Assembly: GCA_019054805.1 (NCBI GenBank)
Contig: JAHQIY010000053.1
Span: 1 to 64,000 of the forward strand
DNA: 64,000 nucleotides
Origin: Brachionus manjavacas
Lineage: Eukaryota > Rotifera > Eurotatoria > Ploima > Brachionidae
Reading direction: 5' to 3'
Shown here: in pieces, positions 57,296 through 64,000 of the stretch
Numbering within the stretch: position 1 is the first letter of the stretch
How the letters are laid out: every line of letters starts with the position of its first letter
The notes under the pieces: model-generated
The model's input: the letters and a program-made list of their open reading frames with translations, nothing else
Database searches by the model: none
Told to the model about the DNA's origin: nothing
Translations under genes and position numbers: made by a program

Positions 57296-58647
57296 ACAAG
57301 AAGATAAATAAATCAACTTTAAGAACAAAACCTCTTAATAAAACAAGGTTAGTAATTTCATACTGGAATTGTCTTCATTTACCTAGTAGGGTTAATCTCT
57401 TGGCCAAGCTCAATAATGTCCCGACATTGTTTTGCTCAATGAACTAAAGGTAGATTTAAGTGAGGCAAATATTTATCTTGATTTTCACAATTATCAATTC
57501 ATAACAAAACCACGCAACAAGTATGGAGGAGGAGTAGCAATTTTAATTAATAAAGGAATTGAATTTATACAAGATTTCTCTTATGAGGAATTCAATTCCG
57601 AACTCCTCTGTAAAAAAATGATTTTAGGAAAGAATAATGAATTGTTTATATTCAGTCTTTATAACCCACCCAATATGCTTCTGAACTTTGAGTTTTTTAA
57701 AACTGTTAATAAAAAATGTAGAAACTTCATTTTAGGTGGTGATCTTAACGCCAGAACAAAGCAAATAGGCTGCGTAGGGGAAAATGAAAACGGCATAATG
57801 TTGGAAAGAATAATCAATGAGTTAGACTTCTCAGTAATCAATGATAAGCGTCCTACTTTCAATATTTTTAATAGGAATTATTTTGAAATTCTTGATCTTT
57901 TCTTAGTTTCATCTTCATTAATTGATAAAATTACCGACTTTTGTGTCCTAAATAGTCAAGACATGACTAGTGACCATTTCCCAATCGAAGCATCGATTTC
58001 TATGGGCTATCAATTAGAAAATAAATCACCAGCTAAAAAGTTTAACTATAAGAAAGCAAACTGGCAATTATTCAGCGAGATTTTAAATTCTCAAATAGTA
58101 AATATCACTGAAAGTTCCCTCACAATAGATCAACTAAATGATAAAATTAATGAAAAAATTATTTCTACTTCACATAAAAGCATTCCTTATCATTCGCAGA
58201 AAATCTACAAAACCAGTCTTCCCCCGAACATTGTTATTCTGATAAAAGAACGCAGGAAAGTAAGAAGAAACTTTCAAAAAACTTGCTGTCAAAATTTCAA
58301 GAGAAAATTTAATCAGCTTACATTCGAGTTAAAGGCCTCTTTAAAAAATTTCTGGAATCAAAATTGGTTTGATTTTATTGAGATAATGGGAAAAAACCCA
58401 CTGACAAGTAGACCATTCTGGAAAAAAATAAATAAATTTAGATCAAAAAAAGGATCAAATTTAATCCCAAATTTGTTTTTAAATGACAAGGAATTCAAAA
58501 CTAATGAAGAAAAGGGAAAATGCTTTGGAGAACTTCTATCTTCAATATTTAGTCCTAATTCTGATTTAATAGATCGTGATAAAGATTTCGAAATACTTAA
58601 TTCTAACTCTGAATTCTTTAGAAATTATGATCAGTCTATTTTTAATG
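57292..58647 (+). pseudogene. LINE A ORF2, endonuclease part (unit 3)
   Basis: Starts at the ATG overlapping the ORF1 stop. YWNCLHLPSRVNLLAKLNN is the N-terminal APE strand, followed by a 1-nt loss after GTCCC (~57420) shared with unit 2. Then it is open from LLNELK to 58647: GGGVAILIN, GGDLNARTKQ, the DHFPIEAS motif and a linker with a CCQNFKRKF basic stretch. It runs into MULE sequence (NGIVFR, stop at 58664). Confidence 0.83.
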
Positions 58648-58659
58648 GCATAGTTTTTC

Positions 58660-58825
58660 GTTAGTAGATAATTGTTTTTTTCAGAAGATAATTTTATTTT
58701 AAAAAAAAGATAATTTAATGAAAAGATAAATGTTTTTGTTAGTAGATTTTCACCTTTTTCGGTAGATAATTATTTTGTTACGAAGATAATTGTTTTGTTA
58801 AGTAGATAATTTTTTATGTGTTAGA
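58660..58825. repeat. Subterminal AGATAA cluster of the MULE (left)
   Basis: AGTAGATAATTG, AGAAGATAATTT, AAAGATAATT, AAAAGATAAATG, GTAGATAATTA, GAAGATAATTG and AGTAGATAATTT occur in about 165 bp. The right end has the mirror form at about 61225-61390. Clustered subterminal repeats are typical transposase-binding sites of hAT and MULE elements; this role is inferred. Confidence 0.65.
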
Positions 58826-58988
58826 TTAACTAATTATACTTAATTAGCACTTAATAAGTGTTTCTTATTAATTAAAAAGTTTCGTTCATTAATAAAAATA
58901 AGTTTTCTTAATTAATTGTACTCTAAAACAAGTATAAAAATCGATATCTATAAACAAAAAACTTATCATTAATTAACAAATTAAAAAT

Positions 58989-61163
58989 ATGGAAATATCT
59001 GAATCATCTACTACTTCAATTCTCGCGGTAAATAACTCGCAAGAAAATAATGGTGACGATACAGATAATGACGTTGAAGAAATTGTTTCAAGTAAACGTG
59101 GAAATGCAAAGGTATATGATGACTATGCAACTTATACCAATTACAAAGAATTTATAGAAAGTTTGGATAATGGGTTGATAGACAATAATCAATGGATAAA
59201 AAAAGATAAAAGGAATACAAAAAATGGAGAAAAGCAATTTTACAAATGCTCTTTATGCTCAAAAATGATGTTTTCATTAAAACTCAGTACAAGTTTACAA
59301 GTTTCAGTGAATTTACAAGATATAGTGCATGAACACGGTGATCAAATTTCAAAAGAAGCATGGGAAAAAAGTAAAAAAAAAGCTGTCCAATTGTATCAAA
59401 AAGATAAAAAGACTCCAAAAGAAATAGCAAGATGGCTTAGACTCAATTTGGGAGATGGGTATGTCGAGCTTTCACAAATACAAATAACAAATTTAATCCA
59501 AAGAGTAAAAAGACAAGAAGAACCAATAATGACAGTAGAAAAGCTAAAATCCTGGTGTGAATCTCACAGTGCAATACCCGATAATCCTGATGAAATGTTC
59601 GTTGTTTCAGAATTCAAAATTACACCAGAAGAATTATCTTTCAACATTTTCTTCACAACAATACATTTAATTTCATTTACAAACAATTGTAATCATGTGG
59701 CAACAGATGCAACTTATAAACTACTCTGGCTTAATTTTCCTGTATTGTTATGTGGAACTACTGATAAAAAAAACAGCTTTCATCCATTTGGCATCCTTTT
59801 GACGCGATACGAAACAGAATCAGAATTTGCTTTCATGTTTCAAACTGTTAAACGGTTATCACAAGATTTGCATAATATAGAATTTAGTCCTACTATATTA
59901 TTAGCAGACGCTGCTGGTGCAATTACAAATGGGTTTAAATCAGTATTTTCACTCGATAAACGTATTGTTTGCTGGGCACATGTCGAAAGAAAAATAGAAG
60001 AACATCTCAAAGGAGTTGACAAATTAATCAAAAAAAGTCAAAGCAGATTTCTGTTCAATTCAAGTTGGAGTTCAACACAGACATTTTAAAACAGCTATTC
60101 AACTCTTGGAAGCTAAATGGCGAGCAATTAATGATGTCAATTTAAACCAATTTTTGAGTACTTCAACGAGCAGTGGATGGGTCAATATACAATAGGTTGG
60201 TATGAAAGTTATGCAGAAGGTTACCCAAGTACAAACAATGCCTTAGAATCAACAAATAAAACAATCAAAGATGATGGAACAAATAGAGATAGACTAAGCT
60301 TGAATGATTTCATGACATGCATGGGAAATTTGCTTTACGAATGGTCACATGATCGAGATTTTTCATTTCAAACAACCAGAAAGTTTGAGTTAAAACCAAT
60401 TATAGAAACAAAAGAATGGACATTTGGTTACAGTTGGCTAAAATTGAAGAAAAGATTAGTTAAATTTACGCATGATAATATATTGTTTTACATGTGTACT
60501 TCTTCTAACTGTACATTTGATATAACCAAAACACGTTGCAAAGAATATTGGTCACAAAATGATGGATGGTACGACTTTGAAGAATTTATCAAGTGGTCAA
60601 ATGAGGTTAAAGCAATTAAAATTGACATTGACGATTGGCAACTAAGTACTTGTTCCTGTGAATACTGGAAAAAACATCTCAAATGTAAACATGTTATAGG
60701 CATATCATTTATTCTGAAATTGAATGAATTTCCAGGGTTAGATTTGGCAATTGAAGGTAATGCTAAACGTGGACGTAAAAAGAAAGCTAATCCATCTCTA
60801 GAAAGAAATTCAATAGCTCCAATTAACAATCAATTTATTAATCAAAGTTCGGCTACAAATTTGATTGATAACGAAAATCTACAAAGACCGGTTCTTAGTT
60901 CAATATCAATCCAAAACGAACAAATAAATGAAAATCATTCTATATTTGTTTCAAATGGTATAGCATCATCAAATAACGATCAAGTTATAGTTACACAAGC
61001 TCCTCTTGAATCCACTTCAAATAATTTTAGAGCCCCTGAAAAACGTGGACGTGGAAGACCTAAAAAAAACAAGGAAAATGATGCCAATTTAATTACAGAA
61101 AATCAAACAAATGATGAAAATTCAAATCAAAGTGCTAGATTATCAAAGAGAAGAAAACCGTAA
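58989..61163 (+). CDS. MULE transposase (two compensating 1-nt indels)
   Basis: ATG at 58989 (MEISESSTTS); the last stop is at 61161-61163; about 725 codons. Domains: WRKY/GCM1-like zinc finger at about residues 60-120 (YKCSLCSKM...HEHGD); DDE catalytic core with first Asp in VATDATYKL, second Asp in LLADAAGAI, a CWAH motif, and Glu in TNNALESTNK; SWIM zinc finger CSCEYWKKHLKCKH; AT-hook-like KRGRKKK and KRGRGRPKKNK near the C-terminus. The frame leaves at a run of seven A (~60030) and returns at a run of five T (~60150), so it is open in two pieces, 58989-60089 and 60177-61163. Both indels are in homopolymers and may be sequencing errors. If so, the transposase is intact. Confidence 0.85.
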
Positions 61164-61400
61164 TAAACGGAATTAATTTTTTTTTTTTTTTTTTAATTAA
61201 TTTTTTTCTTAATCAATTTTTTTTTTTTTATCTATTATAAAAAATTAATTTTTTCTTAATCAATTTTTTTTTATCTATTATAAAAAAATTATTATATATG
61301 ATAAAAAACATTTATCTTTTTCTTTGTATTTTTTTATCTTTTAAAAAAAAATAAAATATCTTCAGGAAAAAATAAATATCTACTGACTAAAAATAGTCTC

Positions 61401-62931
61401 TATTTTTAATGATCCAATTTGCTTAAATGAATTAATTATGGCTCTAAAAAGATTGAAAAATGAAGCGGCATCAGGACCTGACCAAATTTATAATCTAATG
61501 TTAAAAAAATTACCTAGAAATTCATTAATAGAAATTATAGAACTTTTTAATTTATCTTTTCGAGAAGGTAGAGTCACTAAAGCATGGAAAACATCGAACA
61601 TTACTATGATTAAAAAAAAAGCCTCTTCTTTACAAGATCCTTTAAATTATAGACCAATAAGTATAACGAGTTGTTTAGGAAAGCTCCTGGAACGCATAGT
61701 ATTTTCAAGATTATACAATTATTTGGAACAAAATTCACTCCTTATCCAGGAGCAATCTGGATTTAGGAAATACCGGCGAACATCAGATAATCTTTTTTTT
61801 AATCCAAAACATTGTGGAATCATTTAATAGAAAAAAAAGAGTTTGTGGCCTTTTTTTTGATATTTCTAAAGCCTTTGATAGGGTTTGGCATGAAGGTCTA
61901 CTTTTTTAATTGATTAAAATGAATCCACCTCATTACTTGACTAACTGGATTAAATCCTTTTTAGACACTAGGACATTTAAGGTAAATGTGAATGACCATC
62001 TGAGCGACGAATATCAAATAACTGCAGGTGTTCCTCAAGGCTCAGTAATTAGTCCTCTTTTATTTAGTATATATATTAATGACATCCCAAAAAGAAACAA
62101 AACAAATAATGAATACTCTCTGCTTTTCGCAGATGATCTAGTTACATTCTTCATTTATAACAAGAAAGGGAACCTTGAAAATAAGATAAATAAATACACT
62201 AACGAACTAGAACAATGGCTTATTAAATGGAAAATGAAGATATCAGTTGAAAAGTCGTGTTCAGTAGTCTTTTCTAGGTACAAAAAGGGGGTAATAATCT
62301 TAACTTAAAAATCTATGGAAACAGAATAGTGAGCCAAAAAGAAATCAAGTTTATTGGTATTAAATTTGATTCTAAGTTAAACTTAAATATACTAGTAGAC
62401 GAAATTAAAGAACGCTGCAACAAAAGGCTAAATATTATTAAGATATAGTCAAACAAAAAATGGGATCTCAATCAAAACACACTAGAAAATTTAAATAAAT
62501 CTTTAGTCGGATCGATTTTAGACTATTCTTTTCCTTGCTTAAATTCATTTTCAGAAAATAATAACAAAAAACTACAAGCAATTCAGAATACAGCAGTAAG
62601 ATCTATCCTTAAGTTAAAATATGATATTCCCTCCAACATCGTGCAACATGAAGCTTTTAATAAACTAAAATTACTAACAGTCTCGAATCGTCTTTTTGAG
62701 TTGAGTGAGAAATATGTTGGGACAGGACTGAGTCATTCTATTCCATTGGTTGTTAGACTGGTGAAAGAATACAAAGAAGGTTTCGAATCAAGATATATTG
62801 AATATCCAACTCCATTGTGTAATTGCTACCTTACTTTTTCTTCTTTTTTCCTGAAACTTGAACTATTAAAACATGTGCCACATGAAACAATCTTTTCCAA
62901 TTTATGTCTTTTCAACTTTAATTTTTTTTAG
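61401..62931 (+). pseudogene. LINE A ORF2, reverse transcriptase part (unit 3)
   Basis: Resumes after the MULE at the duplicated target: MALKRLKNEAASGPDQIYN, NYRPISITSCLGK, a frame break in a T-run near 61795, FFDISKAFDRVWHEG, the shared TAA (61907-61909), AGVPQGSVISPLLFS and LLFADDLVT, a further break near 62286, and the C-terminus to 62931. It carries the same nonsense codons as units 1 and 2. Confidence 0.83.
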
Positions 62932-63282
62932 CTTATTTACTTTATTTTGATTCTTTTTTTTATCTAATTTTATTAACTTTAATTTTATTTTTATTTTATT
63001 TTTTTATTTTATTTTTTATTTTATTATTAATTTATTCTGAAGGAGCTTTAGCTCGGTACAGAAAACAAATAAATAAATAAATAAATAAATAATGATACAT
63101 GTAACAATCTTTTCCAATTTATGTCTTTTCAACTTTCATTTTTTAGCTTATTTACTCTATTTTGATTCATTTTTTTTTTTTATCTAATTTTATTAACTTT
63201 AATTTTTTATTTTATTTTTAACTTATTCTGAAGGAGCTATAGCTCGGTACAGAAAACAAATAAATAAAAAATAAATAAATAA

Positions 63283-64000
63283 TAGTGATGAATTCAAAAT
63301 ATCTGTCACAAAAATGGAAATATAGAAAGTAAGATGAATAAGTACTTGTTTGAATTAGAACAGTGGCTTTTCAAGTGGAAAATGAAGATTTCGGTTGAAA
63401 AATTTTGCTTTAACACTTAACTTTAACACTTTTAGAAACCTTTATAAATCTTTGATTGGATCTATTTTGGATAATTCTTTTCCTTATCTGAACTCTCTTT
63501 CAGAAACTAATATCAAAAGGTTAGAAGTAATCCAAAATTCAGCAGTACGTTCTATACTAAAACTAAGATATGATACTCCCTCCAACATATTACATAATGA
63601 GGCATAATAAATAAACTTAAACTACTAACAGTCTTAAATCGACTTTTTGAGTTGAGTGAGAGATATATTAGAGCAGGACTGAGCCATTCTGTTCCATTAA
63701 ATGTTAGACTGGCGGAAGAATATATAAAAAAGGTTTCGAATCAAGATATATCGAGTTCCCAACTCCATTGTGTAATTGCCACCTTACTATTTCTTCCTTT
63801 TTTCCTGAATCATCAAATATTTAAAAATATGTATTCTGTTACTCTCTATCAAATTTTTCTAATTTTAATTTTAGTATTTATCTTCTTTTTAACTTATATC
63901 ATTTAAACTTTATTTCTTCTTATTTTTTATTTTTTGTTATATTTTACTTAACTTTATTTTAATTTTTTAATTTTCTTTTTTTTTTTTAATCTGAAGGAGC
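63283..64000 (+). pseudogene. LINE B right part (unit 3, cut by window end)
   Basis: Starts SDEFKIS, then jumps over 128 bp that units 1 and 2 have (corresponding to 37221-37348). The GVPQGS and FADD boxes are lost. It continues with the C-terminal RYIRAGLSHSVPLNVRL, and the window ends at the start of the 3' stem-loop (CTGAAGGAGC). Confidence 0.8.

Larger units (their letters stand above)
58648..61400 (+). mobile_element. Mutator-like (MULE) DNA transposon, 2753 bp
   Basis: Flanked by an 11-bp target duplication, TATTTTTAATG (58637-58647 and 61401-61411); copy 2 of LINE A has it once, so the insertion is exact. Ends are imperfect inverted repeats: GTTTTTCGTTAGTAGATA on the left against the complement of the right end, ATTTTTAGTCAGTAGATA. 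The left 330 bp repeat AGATAA about seven times, and the right 240 bp repeat TTATCT or ATATCT about as often in inverted sense. One transposase gene lies inside. TSD size (9-11 bp) and protein family both fit the MULE superfamily. Confidence 0.92.
55978..63282 (+). mobile_element. LINE A copy 3 (split by a MULE)
   Basis: LINE A between TAGTGA copies at 55972-55977 and 63283-63288. After removing the MULE and one target duplicate it is about 4.54 kb, matching copy 2. It has the only ORF1 without a frame break. ORF2 is interrupted by the MULE in the linker between endonuclease and RT. Confidence 0.88.
54730..64000. repeat. Macro-repeat unit 3 (partial)
   Basis: Third direct copy, cut by the window end inside the 3' end of LINE B. 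It repeats the spacer and LINE nest of units 1 and 2. Its private events are a MULE insertion at 58648-61400 and a 128-bp deletion in the LINE B reverse transcriptase remnant (after 63305). Many single-base variants are shared with unit 2 against unit 1. Confidence 0.92.

Overview
This window is AT-rich eukaryotic (metazoan) DNA. It has split genes with short introns and GT-AG borders, several families of non-LTR retrotransposon (LINE), a Mutator-like DNA transposon, a large satellite, and the 3' half of an ADAM10 (Kuzbanian-type) metalloprotease gene. Nothing bacterial is present. Base composition, a 58-nt intron and heavy satellite content would suit a small invertebrate such as a monogonont rotifer (Brachionus), but that is inference and no marker gene settles it.

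The dominant fact is that the window is about two and a third copies of one very long tandem repeat. Unit 1 is 1-31421, unit 2 is 31422-54729 and unit 3 (cut by the window end) is 54730-64000, all in the same orientation and nearly identical outside a few events. Each complete unit runs, on the + strand: (i) about 0.95 kb AT-rich spacer; (ii) a LINE (B) split by a related LINE (A); (iii) about 1.4 kb low-copy DNA; (iv) a satellite array of ~644-bp monomers; (v) ADAM10-like exons on the - strand, with remnants of two LINE families and a foldback element in the large intron. The length difference of U1 and U2 (31.4 versus 23.3 kb) is explained by satellite copy number (about 31 monomers versus 9.7), a ~1.85-kb deletion in LINE A of unit 1, and a ~2.1-kb LINE C insertion in unit 2. 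Unit 3 has a 2.75-kb MULE inserted in LINE A, flanked by an 11-bp target duplication.

The satellite monomer is made of two modules, A (~331 bp, AT-rich) and B (~313 bp, GC-richer with several small hairpins), each bounded by the same GCCGGTCCCAAGTCCGGAT motif. A-only monomers (~332 bp) occur inside the first array, as expected from recombination between the two internal motif copies.

The ADAM10-like copies encode convertase site, catalytic domain, disintegrin and cysteine-rich regions, membrane segment and part or all of the cytoplasmic tail, but no prodomain or signal peptide. Both copies carry an in-frame TGA exactly where ADAM10 proteins have a cysteine just before the membrane-proximal segment. 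They are either amplified pseudogene fragments or something stranger (a soluble form, readthrough or recoding). The LINE copies share in-frame stops, so they multiplied by duplication of the large unit and not by transposition. Many other frame breaks lie in homopolymer runs and could be sequencing errors.
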